A stretch of 64,000 nt of DNA from positions 248,001-312,000 of the forward strand of contig NZ_LT717697.1 of NCBI RefSeq assembly GCF_900157385.1. The letters are read 5' to 3'. Numbering within the stretch: position 1 is the stretch's first letter; each line of letters opens with the position of its first letter. This document shows, piece after piece, positions 35,613 to 45,685 of the stretch. Made by a program: the position numbers and the translations under genes. The notes beneath the pieces were generated by a model. That model was not told the origin of the DNA. It did no database searches and was given only the letters and a program-made list of their open reading frames with translations. Source of the stretch: Mycobacterium terramassiliense (GTDB lineage: Bacteria; Actinomycetota; Actinomycetes; Mycobacteriales; Mycobacteriaceae).

Positions 35613-36017
35613 CTATCCCGATGGGGGGAAGAACCCCGCCCCGGTGAACCAGCCCTCTTGCCAGCCCTGATCCCCCAGGCAGAGCATCGGAAGGCCGGCC
35701 TCCGACTGTGCGGCCGCCTGCGGGCCCGGGCACTTCGCACCGGCCTGCTGCACGCCGTACAACGGATAGGAGACGACCCAGTAGCCGGTGGTGGCCGCGG
35801 GGAATTGGTTGGGCGGCGGGAAGTGACAGGCCTCGGCCTGTCCGCTGGGGCCGCGTCCGAAGATGAAGCGCTCGTAGTTGTCGCAGGGCGCGCCCAGCGA
35901 CGCCTGATAGTTCATCCCCGGCACGTCACCGTTGTAATGCTGATCGGCCGCGGCGGACGGCGCCATGCCGATCGTGATGCCCGCTATCGAAGCGGCGCTG
36001 AGCAGTTCCCGAATCAT
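35613..36017 (-). CDS. Secreted protein of Rv1891 type, unknown function
   Basis: 134 residues, start at ATG 36017 (MIRELLSAASIAG). Signal peptide with cleavage near PSAAA-DQHYN. The mature part contains four Cys (PCDNYERFIFGR, EACHFPPPN, KCPGPQ, LCLGDQGW), probably two disulfides, and Trp/Gly-rich ends. In M. tuberculosis it sits with Rv1892. Upstream GGTGGGGTGG could be the ribosome site. No enzyme motif. Confidence 0.75.
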   Translation of the reverse strand: MIRELLSAASIAGITIGMAPSAAADQHYNGDVPGMNYQASLGAPCDNYERFIFGRGPSGQAEACHFPPPNQFPAATTGYWVVSYPLYGVQQAGAKCPGPQAAAQSEAGLPMLCLGDQGWQEGWFTGAGFFPPSG

Positions 36018-36098
36018 GTTCCACCCCACCTGTCGCCGGTGACCTGCACAAAGCATATCGATTGCACCGGGAGCCACAAGCGCGTTTGCCAGGGATCG

Positions 36099-36686
36099 TC
36101 AGCGACGCCGGTAGGTGCAGATCAACACCCCGGTGCCGGTTGCCGTCGTCGACACCAACTCCAGCGCGCGGGCCCGGCCGTCGCCGGGAAACAGCCGCTT
36201 GCCGCCGCCGAGCAGGATCGGCTCGATCATCAGCCGGTATTCGTCGACCAGGTCGTGTTCGATCAGCTGTGCGGCCAGCGACGGGCTGCCCATCACCTGG
36301 ATCGCCCGGCCGTCGCGGGCGCGCAGCTCGCGTATCGCGCCGATCGCATCGTCGGGGGGTAGCAGGGCCGAGCCGGTCCAGCTCAGTTCGTCGTGCGTGA
36401 GCGTGCGGGACGCCACGTATTTGGGGATCTCGTTCATGCGGTCGGCGAACGCGTCCCCGCCGCGGTCCGGCCAGGCGGCCGCCATCGTTTGCCACGTGCG
36501 CCGGCCGAACAGCAGCGCCTCGGTTTCGGCCATGGTTTCGGCGACGGCGGGTCCCATGGTCTCCGGTTCGAAGTACGGCATGGACCAGCCGCCGTGCGCG
36601 AATCCCCCGTCGGTGTCCTCACCCTGGCCGCCCGGGGCCTGGACGATGCCGTCCAGGCTCATGAAGTGGCTGAGAACTATGCGCAT
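36099..36686 (-). CDS. Dihydrofolate reductase / RibD C-terminal domain family protein
   Basis: 195 residues with the RibD_C fold: MRIVLSHFMSLDGIVQAPGG, LLFGRRTWQTMAAAWPD, ASRTLTHDELSWTGS, IQVMGSPSLAAQLIEHDLVDEYRL and PILLGGGKRLFP. NAD(P)H-dependent reduction is the family theme, but the substrate is unknown and there is no deaminase domain. Start at 36686 follows GGGGAG by 3 bp. I do not recall it at this place in M. tuberculosis. Confidence 0.87.
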   Translation of the reverse strand: MRIVLSHFMSLDGIVQAPGGQGEDTDGGFAHGGWSMPYFEPETMGPAVAETMAETEALLFGRRTWQTMAAAWPDRGGDAFADRMNEIPKYVASRTLTHDELSWTGSALLPPDDAIGAIRELRARDGRAIQVMGSPSLAAQLIEHDLVDEYRLMIEPILLGGGKRLFPGDGRARALELVSTTATGTGVLICTYRRR

Positions 36687-36758
36687 GTGCTCCCCTTTCG
36701 GTCGGTCGGTGCCCTTGCTTCCCATACCGACCGGCCGAGCCCGCGAAACTCATCGAGG

Positions 36759-36772
36759 CTGAACGTGTTGCA
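36759..36772. promoter_or_regulatory. Near-KstR operator upstream of CYP125-family gene
   Basis: CTGAACGTGTTGCA matches TnnAACnnGTTnnA at all fixed positions except the first T (C here). It sits about 100 bp upstream of the P450 ATG in the gap shared with the DHFR-like gene. M. tuberculosis cyp125 is itself KstR-controlled. Confidence 0.6.
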
Positions 36773-36873
36773 ATTCGGGTCGTCGATCTTGCTCCAGTCC
36801 TTCCCAACCGTGGTGTAGCAATGGTTTCCTTGCATTAAGGATGCCTAGAGGACTTCGTATCGAGGAGTGCGCC

Positions 36874-38145
36874 ATGTCAACCGCAGAGCCGACGGCCAAG
36901 CCGGCCCCCAATCTGCCGCCCGGATTCGATTTCACCGACCCGGACGTCCACGCGGAGCGGCTGCCGGTGGAAGAGCTGGCCGAGCTGCGCCGGACCGCGC
37001 CGATCTGGTGGAACGAACAGCCGCTCGGCGCGGGCGGGTTCGACGACGGGGGCTTCTGGGTGGTCTCCAAGCACAAGGACGTCAAAGAGATCTCGCTGCG
37101 CAGCGACGTCTTCTCCAGCCTGGAGAAGACCGCGCTGCCGCGCTACAAGGACGGCACGGTCGGCGAGCAGGTCGAGCGCGGCAAGTTCGTCCTGCTCAAC
37201 ATGGATGCGCCGCAGCACACCCGGCTGCGCAAGATCGTCTCGCGCGCCTTCACTCCCCGGGCCATCGAGCGCCTGCGCGACGACCTCGCCGAGCGCGCCC
37301 GGCACATCGTCGAGGAAGCGGCCGCCCAGGGGCGCGGTGACTTCGTGGAGCAGGTCTCGTGCGAGCTGCCGCTGCAGGCCATCGCCGGGTTGATGGGTGT
37401 GCCCCAGGAAGAACGCAAGAAACTCTTCCACTGGTCCAACGAGATGGTCGGCGACCAGGACCCCGAGTTCGCCAACAACGACGCCATCACCGCCTCGGTA
37501 GAGCTGATCATGTACGGCATGCAGATGGCCGCCGACCGGGCGAAGAACCCGGGGGAAGACCTCGTCACCAAGCTGGTCCAGGCGGACATCGACGGGCACA
37601 AGCTTTCCGACGACGAGTTCGGCTTCTTCGTCATTCTGCTTGCGGTGGCCGGCAACGAGACCACCCGCAACTCGATCACCCAGGGCATGATGGCCTTCAC
37701 CGACTTCCCCGATCAGTGGGAGCTGTTCAAGAAGGAGCGTCCCGCCACCGCGGCCGACGAGATCGTGCGGTGGGCCACCCCGGTCACGTCCTTCCAGCGC
37801 ACCGCCCTGGAGGACTACGAACTGTCCGGCGTGCAGATCAAGAAGGGCCAGCGGGTCGTAATGGTCTACCGCTCCGCCAATTTCGACGAGGACGTGTTCG
37901 ACGACCCGTTCAGCTTCAACATCCTGCGCGACCCCAACCCGCACGTGGGATTCGGCGGCACCGGTGCGCACTACTGCATCGGGGCGAACCTGGCGCGGAT
38001 GACCATCGACCTGATGTTCAACGCGATCGCCGACGGCATCCCGAACCTGGAATCGGTCGGAAAGCCCGAGCGGCTACGGTCGGGCTGGCTCAACGGGATC
38101 AAGCACTGGCAGGTCGACTACCACACCGACGGCGCCGCCAAATGA
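36874..38145 (+). CDS. Cytochrome P450, CYP125 family (steroid C26/27 monooxygenase-like)
   Basis: 423 residues. I-helix VAGNETTRNSITQGMMAF, ExxR in DEIVRWATPV, and heme loop GFGGTGAHYCIGANLARM are intact. The sequence follows CYP125A1 closely through PNLPPGFDFTDP, VEQVSCELPLQAIAGL, HWSNEM, DDEFGFFV and LRSGWLNGIKHWQVDY. CYP125 enzymes oxidise the terminal carbon of the cholesterol side chain. This is not at the usual igr/cholesterol cluster, so it is probably a paralog. ATG at 36874 (GAGGAG 6 bp upstream). Paired downstream with an alcohol dehydrogenase. Confidence 0.9.
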   Translation: MSTAEPTAKPAPNLPPGFDFTDPDVHAERLPVEELAELRRTAPIWWNEQPLGAGGFDDGGFWVVSKHKDVKEISLRSDVFSSLEKTALPRYKDGTVGEQVERGKFVLLNMDAPQHTRLRKIVSRAFTPRAIERLRDDLAERARHIVEEAAAQGRGDFVEQVSCELPLQAIAGLMGVPQEERKKLFHWSNEMVGDQDPEFANNDAITASVELIMYGMQMAADRAKNPGEDLVTKLVQADIDGHKLSDDEFGFFVILLAVAGNETTRNSITQGMMAFTDFPDQWELFKKERPATAADEIVRWATPVTSFQRTALEDYELSGVQIKKGQRVVMVYRSANFDEDVFDDPFSFNILRDPNPHVGFGGTGAHYCIGANLARMTIDLMFNAIADGIPNLESVGKPERLRSGWLNGIKHWQVDYHTDGAAK

Positions 38146-38169
38146 CCTGTCGCGCATTACGCTAAGCCA

Positions 38170-39183
38170 ATGCCGACACATCAAGCCGTCCGGGTCCGGT
38201 CCGCGGGCGGCCCGCTGGAGCTTGCCGAAGTAGAGACGCGGCCGCCGGGGCGCGACGAGGTGCGCATAGCGGTCACCGCCTGCGGCGTATGCGGGACCGA
38301 CCGCGCCTTCGTCAACGACGGCTTCCCCAACATGTCGTGGCCATTGACCCCGGGACACGAAATCGCCGGAACCATAGCCGAACTCGGCGACGGCGTCGAC
38401 GACTTCGCGGTCGGCGATCGCGTCGCCGTCGGCTGGTTCGGCGGGTGCTGCTACCACTGCGACCCGTGCCGCAAGGGCCTTTTCATCCACTGCGTCAACG
38501 GCAAGGTGCCGAGCTGGCACTATCCCGGCGGCTACGCGGAATCGGTGACGGCCCCGGCCAACGCGCTGGCCCGGATTCCTGCGGAGCTCACCGACGCGGA
38601 AGCCGCCCCCATGGGTTGCGCCGGCGTCACGACCTACAACGCGCTGCGCCACACCAAGGCGTTGCCCGGTGATCGGGTGGCGATCCTCGGCGTCGGCGGA
38701 CTCGGCCACCTTGGCCTGCAGTTCGCCCGCGCGATGGGGTTCGAGACGATCGCGATCGCGCGCGGCACCGGCAAGGCCGAGGACGCAAAGAAATTGGGCG
38801 CCCATCACTACATCGACTCCACCAGCCGTGACGTCGCCGAGGCGCTGCAGGCCCTGGGCGGGGCGACCGTCGTCCTGGGCACCGCCGGCAACTCCCAGGC
38901 CATGGCCGACACGGTCGGCGGGCTGGCGCCGCAGGGCGAACTGGTGACCATCGGCGTGACCCCGGACCCGCTGCCCATCAGTCCCGTGCAGCTGATCACG
39001 CCGGGGCTGAGCATCGTCGGCCACCCCTCCGGCACGGCCAAAGACGTCGAGGACACTATGCATTTCGCGGTCCTGTCCGGCGTTCGGGCGTGGATCGAGG
39101 AGTTGCCGCTGGCGCAGGCGGCCGAAGGCTATGCGGCCTTGGAACAGGGGCGAGCGCACTACCGGACCGTTTTGACGATGTGA
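38170..39183 (+). CDS. Zinc-dependent alcohol dehydrogenase
   Basis: 337 residues: catalytic zinc CGVCGTDRAFVNDG and PGHEIAG, structural zinc cluster in CCYHCDPCRKGLFIHC, and NAD motif VAILGVGGLGHLGLQFARAM. The family oxidises primary or secondary alcohols. It lies 24 bp after the CYP125-like P450 gene on the same strand; a P450 followed by a dehydrogenase would oxidise a hydroxylated side chain, which is inferred. ATG start with no strong ribosome site. Confidence 0.9.
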   Translation: MPTHQAVRVRSAGGPLELAEVETRPPGRDEVRIAVTACGVCGTDRAFVNDGFPNMSWPLTPGHEIAGTIAELGDGVDDFAVGDRVAVGWFGGCCYHCDPCRKGLFIHCVNGKVPSWHYPGGYAESVTAPANALARIPAELTDAEAAPMGCAGVTTYNALRHTKALPGDRVAILGVGGLGHLGLQFARAMGFETIAIARGTGKAEDAKKLGAHHYIDSTSRDVAEALQALGGATVVLGTAGNSQAMADTVGGLAPQGELVTIGVTPDPLPISPVQLITPGLSIVGHPSGTAKDVEDTMHFAVLSGVRAWIEELPLAQAAEGYAALEQGRAHYRTVLTM

Positions 39184-39196
39184 CTACAGTCGGTCT

Positions 39197-39742
39197 GTGA
39201 CCGACCTATGGACCCTGACCGCATCCGACGGTGAATTGTCGATCCGCACCGGCGTCACGGGGAGGGCGGCGCGAATGGGACATTGGCTCACCATCGCGAT
39301 GACGCGCTGGGAGGCCACCGTGGCGTGGGCCGGCGCCGAACCGGTCACCGCGGAGCTGACGGTCGAGGTCGATTCGTTCGAGGTGCTGCACGGCGAGGGC
39401 GGGGTCAAAGGGCTGTCCGGGCCGGAGAAGGTCCTGGTGAAGTCGAACGCGTTGAAATCGTTGGACGCCAAGCGCTATCCCGAGATCCGCTTCGCCGCCG
39501 ACACGATCGACAAGGCCGGCGACGGCTACCGCCTGACCGGAAAGCTGCACATTCGCGGCAAGTCCCGCGAGCACGTCATCGACTTGCGCACAGAGGATCT
39601 CGGCGATGATTGGCGAATGTCGGTCGAATCCACCGTTCGGCAAACCGATTACGGCGTCAAGCCCTACTCGCTGCTGATGGGCTCGGTGAAGGTTGCCGAC
39701 GAAGTGGCGGTGTCCTTCACCGCGGTGCACCCCAAGGCCTGA
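39197..39742 (+). CDS. YceI family protein
   Basis: 181 residues with the YceI lipocalin-like pattern: WTLTASDGELSIRTGVTGRA, MGHWLTIAMTRWEATV, LDAKRYPEIRFAAD, KLHIRGKSREHVIDL and VRQTDYGVKPYSLLMGSVKV. YceI proteins bind long polyprenyl or lipid chains. There is no signal peptide, so it is probably cytosolic. GTG start close to the preceding dehydrogenase stop (13 bp gap), suggesting co-transcription with the P450/dehydrogenase pair. Confidence 0.87.
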   Translation: MTDLWTLTASDGELSIRTGVTGRAARMGHWLTIAMTRWEATVAWAGAEPVTAELTVEVDSFEVLHGEGGVKGLSGPEKVLVKSNALKSLDAKRYPEIRFAADTIDKAGDGYRLTGKLHIRGKSREHVIDLRTEDLGDDWRMSVESTVRQTDYGVKPYSLLMGSVKVADEVAVSFTAVHPKA

Positions 39743-39758
39743 GCTCCACCGCGCTCCG

Positions 39759-40889
39759 CTAGGGCGTCGGCGCGGCGGGCGGCGCCGAATCACCGGCGTC
39801 GCCCGGGATGTGCTCGAGCACCCGGGTCAAGTAGGTCTGGCGGCCGCTCGCATCCGGCTGCGGCTCGTCGGGAGCGCCCTGCTGCTCTCCCCCCGCCCCG
39901 GACTCCGGGGCGGGTTCGCCCGCGGGGACCTTCGGCTTCGGCGCGGGCGGGCCCACCTCGGGCGGTGCCGCGACGGCCGGCGCGACGGCCTCGGCGATCT
40001 GCGGGGGCGGCGCGTGCACGACGCGCTTCGCCGGCCCGGACTCGCTGGTCGGGGCGAGTTGGATACCCAAAGCGAGCGACAGCGACGAGACGAAAGTGAT
40101 TGCACCGGCGGCCAATGCCGTCGCGGCGCCGGTGTAGGACAACTTCCGGGTCCGCGCCGCGGGCGCGGCGACGGGTTCGCTGACGTGCGCCACCAGCTGT
40201 TCATCGGTGAACTCGGTGCTGTTGGCCGCGGCGAGCGCCGCGCCCCGCGCGATGGTCACCTGCGCCATGGTCTGGGCGAAAACGGGTACGGGCAAAGCCT
40301 TTTCGAGCTGCCACGAGAACCCGTTGAGGTCGCTGTCCGCGCCGACGACCACCACCGCGCCGGGGCGCCAGCCAGTCGGCCGTTCGAACATCCCGCTCAG
40401 CCAGGATCGCAGCCCGTCGAACCCGCCGCGCACCTGCTTGACGGCGGTTCGCGTGTCGCCGTCATGGGTGTCGACCATGACGACGGTCGCCCATTCATGC
40501 TCGAGGATGCAGACGGCGGTCCGCTGGTGGCCGATGACCGGTGCGATGGCGCGGGCGAGGGTCTCGACCGCCTCGAGCATCTGGACCGGCACGACGTTGT
40601 CCAGGCCGGCGTCGGTCAACGCCTCCAACACCAGCGCCGCCTGAGCGGACGCTTCGTCGCTCCAGGTCAGCCCGATGACGCGCACTCGACGGTCGCTCGT
40701 GGCCGCCAGCGCGTCGACCCGCAAAACTTCGTCGGCCACCAGCTCCGCGGTGCTCAGGGCGCGCACCCCGCGGCCGGCGGGCAAGCCCAATTCCTGATGG
40801 TCCAGGATCGTGCCGTCTGCGCCGTGTCCCTCGGCGAGGACCCACCCGACGGTGGTCGGCGTCAGTGATAGCCCTAGTACCGTGTCCAA
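39759..40889 (-). CDS. DUF7159-like membrane protein with Pro-rich C-terminus (Rv1887-like)
   Basis: 376 residues: an ASKHA/actin-like N-terminal half (MDTVLGLSLTPTTVGWVLAE; AVCILEHEWATVVMVDTHDG; AVVVVGADSDLNGFSW), a single membrane span near residues 255-275 (AATALAAGAITFVSSLSLAL), and a Pro/Ala/Glu-rich C-terminal ~100 residues outside the membrane. TTG start with GAGG site. Mycobacteria have several such proteins, function unknown; the domain name is from memory. Confidence 0.8.
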   Translation of the reverse strand: MDTVLGLSLTPTTVGWVLAEGHGADGTILDHQELGLPAGRGVRALSTAELVADEVLRVDALAATSDRRVRVIGLTWSDEASAQAALVLEALTDAGLDNVVPVQMLEAVETLARAIAPVIGHQRTAVCILEHEWATVVMVDTHDGDTRTAVKQVRGGFDGLRSWLSGMFERPTGWRPGAVVVVGADSDLNGFSWQLEKALPVPVFAQTMAQVTIARGAALAAANSTEFTDEQLVAHVSEPVAAPAARTRKLSYTGAATALAAGAITFVSSLSLALGIQLAPTSESGPAKRVVHAPPPQIAEAVAPAVAAPPEVGPPAPKPKVPAGEPAPESGAGGEQQGAPDEPQPDASGRQTYLTRVLEHIPGDAGDSAPPAAPTP

Positions 40890-42480
<1,591 letters not shown>

Positions 42481-42500
42481 CCACCCACCCAACCTGAGGT

Positions 42501-42538
42501 CGCTACTGCGCTCGACGACAATGTCAGGCGCAGTAGCG
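42501..42538. terminator. Bidirectional terminator-like hairpin between fbpB and convergent gene
   Basis: A perfect 11-bp inverted repeat CGCTACTGCGC (42501-42511) and GCGCAGTAGCG (42528-42538) with a 16-bp loop sits 20 bp after the fbpB stop and just before the convergent gene's stop at 42541. No U-run follows, as is usual for mycobacterial terminator-like stems. Confidence 0.75.
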
Positions 42539-42540
42539 CG

Positions 42541-43164
42541 TCAAGGGGCCCTCAGCGGGTCGGTGACGTCGACCCAGGCCGTCGCGTCGCGGCGGTGGTC
42601 GGTCATGTCCCGGCACTGACCGTAAACGCGGAGCACACCCAGGCTCGGCTCTTCGTTTTGCAGATAGACGATCGCCGTGGCGGCATCCGTGGTGAGCGAC
42701 TCGGCGAACGCGTGATCGTTCGGCGGCAGGCCGCGGGTCCAGCCATGGGCGGCCAACGTCGCCGCGACCGTGGGGAAGAAAGCCTCGGGCCGGGCGCCCG
42801 CGGGCAGCGCGAAGGTCAGATAGATCGCGCCCTGATACGGCGGCTCGTCCCGGTTTTTGCACGACATCAGGGTGTAGCCCGCCGACGCCGTCCGCAACCC
42901 GGCCAGTGCGACGATCTGTTGGGCCGATTCGACGACCTGAGCTTGGGACTGGTCGTCGCCGACCGGGTGGGCGGGGTGGTCCACCACGTCGCCGGACGTC
43001 GTGTGCAGCCTGTCCACCGCCAGGAAAGCCCCGCCCAGGAGCAGCGAGGCCGTCAGCGCGGCGGCGATCAGCGCGCGGACCGGCGTCGAGCGCAACCATT
43101 CGCCGCGGTTGGCGCCGTGGTCGCCGGGGCGGCGATTCGCGGCGGCCGAAGCTATCAGTGGCAT
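42541..43164 (-). CDS. Membrane-anchored protein of unknown function
   Basis: 207 residues: a short N-terminal cytosolic part, one membrane segment (ALIAAALTASLLLGGAFLAV near residues 32-50), then an extracellular domain with AQVVESAQQIVALAGLRTAS, a CKNRDEPPYQG block, and a helical/strand pattern ending DVTDPLRAP. Two Cys outside the membrane could pair. I recognise no family. Convergent with fbpB across the hairpin at 42501-42538, and divergent from the chorismate mutase gene. Confidence 0.7.
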   Translation of the reverse strand: MPLIASAAANRRPGDHGANRGEWLRSTPVRALIAAALTASLLLGGAFLAVDRLHTTSGDVVDHPAHPVGDDQSQAQVVESAQQIVALAGLRTASAGYTLMSCKNRDEPPYQGAIYLTFALPAGARPEAFFPTVAATLAAHGWTRGLPPNDHAFAESLTTDAATAIVYLQNEEPSLGVLRVYGQCRDMTDHRRDATAWVDVTDPLRAP

Positions 43165-43216
43165 CAGCGGCCAGGCTAGCTCCGGGAATCGCAGGCGTCA
43201 GGCCAGAATCGTCTCC

Positions 43217-43777
43217 ATGGGTTGCGGGCGAGCTGTCCTGATCGGCTGCTGGGCGGCGGCGACGGTGCTGGCGACGCACGCACGAGCCGAGCCCGCCGGC
43301 GCGCTGACCGACTTGGTTGACGCCGCCGCGCAGCGGCTACAGGTCGCCGAGCCGGTCGCCGCGTCCAAGTGGATCACCCACGGCGCCATTGAGGACCCGG
43401 ATCGCGTCGAGCGAGAGCTCGGGCAGGCGCGCGGCGAGGCTGACGCCGCGGGCATCGACGCCGATTACGTCGCCCGGGTGTTCGGCGATCAGATCAACGC
43501 CACGGAGGCGATCGAGTACAGCCGGTTCGCGGGATGGAAGCTGAAGCCGGCCGGCGCGCCGTCCGCGGCGCCGGACCTGTCGGCTTCGCGGGCGGCCATC
43601 GACGGCTTCAACCGGACGATGCTGGCCCAGATCGTGGCCCGCTGGGACCTGTTGCACTCGCCGGCCTGCGGCCCGGAGCTGGACGCCGCCAAGGCCGACG
43701 TGGCGCGCGTCCGACGACTGGATGACCTTTATCAACAAGCGCTATCGCTGGCGACCCGGTCGTATTGCCAGGGCTAA
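43217..43777 (+). CDS. Secreted chorismate mutase, AroQ-gamma class (Rv1885c-like)
   Basis: 186 residues with a signal peptide (LIGCWAAATVLATHARA) and a helical mature domain: LVDAAAQRLQVAEPVAASKW, EDPDRVERELGQARG, DADYVARVFGDQINATEAIE and a final LDDLYQQALSLATRSYC. The Arg, Lys and Gln/Glu residues at the family active-site positions (R in QRLQV, K in ASKW, E in INATEAIEYSR) are present. Two Cys fit the disulfide of the secreted class. It converts chorismate to prephenate outside the cytoplasm. Order beside fbpB and rpfC matches Rv1885c. Confidence 0.9.
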   Translation: MGCGRAVLIGCWAAATVLATHARAEPAGALTDLVDAAAQRLQVAEPVAASKWITHGAIEDPDRVERELGQARGEADAAGIDADYVARVFGDQINATEAIEYSRFAGWKLKPAGAPSAAPDLSASRAAIDGFNRTMLAQIVARWDLLHSPACGPELDAAKADVARVRRLDDLYQQALSLATRSYCQG

Positions 43778-43899
43778 TTTATTTAACTCTCACGATTTTC
43801 TAAACCTGCGAATTCCCTGCTCACAGGGCTGATTTCGCTGCTAGAGGGCATATCTCGCGACATTTTCGAATCGGTAACGCTTCGGACACGCTCCGCGAA
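43778..43899. promoter_or_regulatory. AT-rich leader upstream of rpfC with small hairpin
   Basis: The gap holds an AT-rich stretch (aatttatttaactc) and a small stem CCCTG-ctca-CAGGG (43815-43828). It could be a weak terminator for the mutase gene or part of the rpfC leader; the sequence does not decide. Confidence 0.4.
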
Positions 43900-44322
43900 A
43901 TGCCTGGCATGAGAAAACTCTGCAAGCCTCTCGTCAAGTCCGCGATGGTCGGCGGGTTCGTTGCAGCGTCGCTGACTTTCCCCACCGGTGTGGCGAACGC
44001 CGCCCCCACGGCCCCCAACTGGGACGCCGTCGCGCAATGCGAATCCGGTGGCAACTGGCAGGCCAACACCGGCAACGGGGAATACGGTGGGCTGCAATTC
44101 AAGCCGGGCACGTGGGCCCAATACGGCGGCGTCGGCAACCCGGCGGCCGCCTCCAGGGACCAACAGATCGCCGTGGCCAACCGCGTCTTCGCCGAAGAGG
44201 GGCTGGAGCCATGGCCGAAGTGCGGCAGCGCCTCGGGGCTTCCCATCGCGTGGTATTCGCATCCGGCTCAGGGCATCAAGCAGATGATCAACGGGCTCAT
44301 TCAGGCGGCCGTACCGCACTGA
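43900..44322 (+). CDS. rpfC: Resuscitation-promoting factor, RpfC-type
   Basis: 140 residues: signal peptide ([18 protein letters not shown]) and one lysozyme-like Rpf domain [52 protein letters not shown]. The catalytic Glu is in QCESGGNW and two Cys form the family disulfide. No LysM, SH3 or G5 domain, and length as in RpfC/E. It cleaves peptidoglycan and wakes dormant cells. Start ATG at 43900; a second ATG nine bases later is possible. Order between the mutase and the SRPBCC gene matches Rv1884c. Confidence 0.95.
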   Translation: MPGMRKLCKPLVKSAMVGGFVAASLTFPTGVANAAPTAPNWDAVAQCESGGNWQANTGNGEYGGLQFKPGTWAQYGGVGNPAAASRDQQIAVANRVFAEEGLEPWPKCGSASGLPIAWYSHPAQGIKQMINGLIQAAVPH

Positions 44323-44376
44323 TCACTTCGGGCCCGCGCCCTATGACCCAGGGCAGAGCTGTGTTTGGATCAGCCC

Positions 44377-44832
44377 ATGGAAGGTTCGGCGACGGTTCAC
44401 ATGGCGGCGCCCGCGGACAAGATCTGGGATCTGATCGCGGACGTTCGTAACACCGGACGGTTTTCCCCCGAAGTGTTCGAGGCGGAGTGGCTGGGTGACG
44501 CGACCGGCCCGGCCCTCGGCGCAAAGTTTCGCGGCCACGTCCGGCGCAACGAGCTAGGACCGGTGTACTGGACGACATGCGAGGTCACCGCGTGCGAGCC
44601 CGGCCGCGAGTTCGGGTTCTCGGTGATGCTGGGCGACAGGCCGGTGAACAACTGGCATTACCGGTTGGCGCCGAGTGGCGGCGGCACCGACGTGACGGAG
44701 TCCTTCCGGCTCAGCCCGGCCCCGTGGCTCGGCGTCTACTGGTTGTTCGGGGGCTTCCTGCGCATGCGGCGCAACGTTCGCGACATGACCAAGACCCTGA
44801 ACCGCATCAAAGATGTGGTCGAGGCGGGCTGA
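44377..44832 (+). CDS. SRPBCC family protein (Rv1883c-like)
   Basis: 151 residues with START-like pattern: GSATVHMAAPADKIWDLIAD, RNTGRFSPEVFEAEWLG, and AWLGVYWLFGG in the C-terminal part with RMRRNVRDMTKTLNRI helix. Start ATG 44377 is preferred over an upstream TTG. It lies 6 bp before the SDR gene on the same strand, matching the M. tuberculosis order Rv1884c-Rv1883c-Rv1882c. Ligand unknown. Confidence 0.85.
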   Translation: MEGSATVHMAAPADKIWDLIADVRNTGRFSPEVFEAEWLGDATGPALGAKFRGHVRRNELGPVYWTTCEVTACEPGREFGFSVMLGDRPVNNWHYRLAPSGGGTDVTESFRLSPAPWLGVYWLFGGFLRMRRNVRDMTKTLNRIKDVVEAG

Positions 44833-44838
44833 CACGCC

Positions 44839-45672
44839 GTGAAATCGGTCTTCATCACCGGCGCGGGCAGCGGCATGGGCCGCGAGGGTGCGAAGCTCTT
44901 TCATGCCAAGGGTTGGCGGGTCGGCGCCGTGGACCGCAACGCCGACGGCCTGGCGACGCTGCGCCAGGAGCTGGGTGACGAGCGGCTCTGGACGCGTGCG
45001 GTCGATGTGACGGATAAAGGCGCCCTGGACGGCGCCCTGGCGGACTTCTGCGCCGGCAACGCCGGCGGAGGGCTCGACATGATGTGGAACAACGCCGGCA
45101 TCGGCGAATCGGGCTGGTTCGAGGACGTTCCGTACGACGCCGCGATGCGCGTCGTCGAGGTCAACTTCAAAGCGGTGCTGACGGGCGCCTACGCCTCGCT
45201 GCCCTACCTGAAGAAGACTCCCGGCAGCCTGATGTTCTCGACGTCGTCATCCTCGGGCACCTACGGAATGCCGCGCATCGCGGTCTACTCGTCGACCAAG
45301 CACGCGGTCAAGGGCCTCACCGAGGCGCTGAGCGTGGAGTGGCAGCGACATGGGGTCCGGGTCGCCGACGTGCTGCCGGGTCTGATCGACACCGCCATCC
45401 TCACCACCACGGCCAACCACTCCGATGACGGCGGCCCGGCGATGTCCGGCGAGGAGCTCCGCGCGAGCGCACCCAGGAAGGGCATGATGCGGCTGATGCC
45501 GGCGAGCAGCGTGGCGGAGGCGGCGTGGCAGGCCTATCACCACCCGAAGCGATTGCACTGGTACGTGCCCAAGAGCATCCGGGTGATCGACCTGCTCAAG
45601 GGCCTGAGCCCGGAGTTTGTGCGGGGTCGCATCGTCAAGTCCCTACCGGCGCTGATGCCGAAGCGGCAGTGA
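44839..45672 (+). CDS. Short-chain dehydrogenase/reductase (Rv1882c-like)
   Basis: 277 residues, classical SDR: cofactor motif FITGAGSGMGREGAKLFHA, NNAGIGES, and catalytic Ser-Tyr-Lys in STSSSSGTYG and IAVYSSTKHAVKG (Y-x-x-x-K). NAD(P)H-dependent oxidoreductase, substrate unknown. GTG start 6 bp after the SRPBCC stop. The C-terminal KRLHWYVPKSIRVIDLLKGL segment could be membrane-associating. Confidence 0.92.
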   Translation: MKSVFITGAGSGMGREGAKLFHAKGWRVGAVDRNADGLATLRQELGDERLWTRAVDVTDKGALDGALADFCAGNAGGGLDMMWNNAGIGESGWFEDVPYDAAMRVVEVNFKAVLTGAYASLPYLKKTPGSLMFSTSSSSGTYGMPRIAVYSSTKHAVKGLTEALSVEWQRHGVRVADVLPGLIDTAILTTTANHSDDGGPAMSGEELRASAPRKGMMRLMPASSVAEAAWQAYHHPKRLHWYVPKSIRVIDLLKGLSPEFVRGRIVKSLPALMPKRQ

Positions 45673-45685
45673 AGGAGATGGCTCG

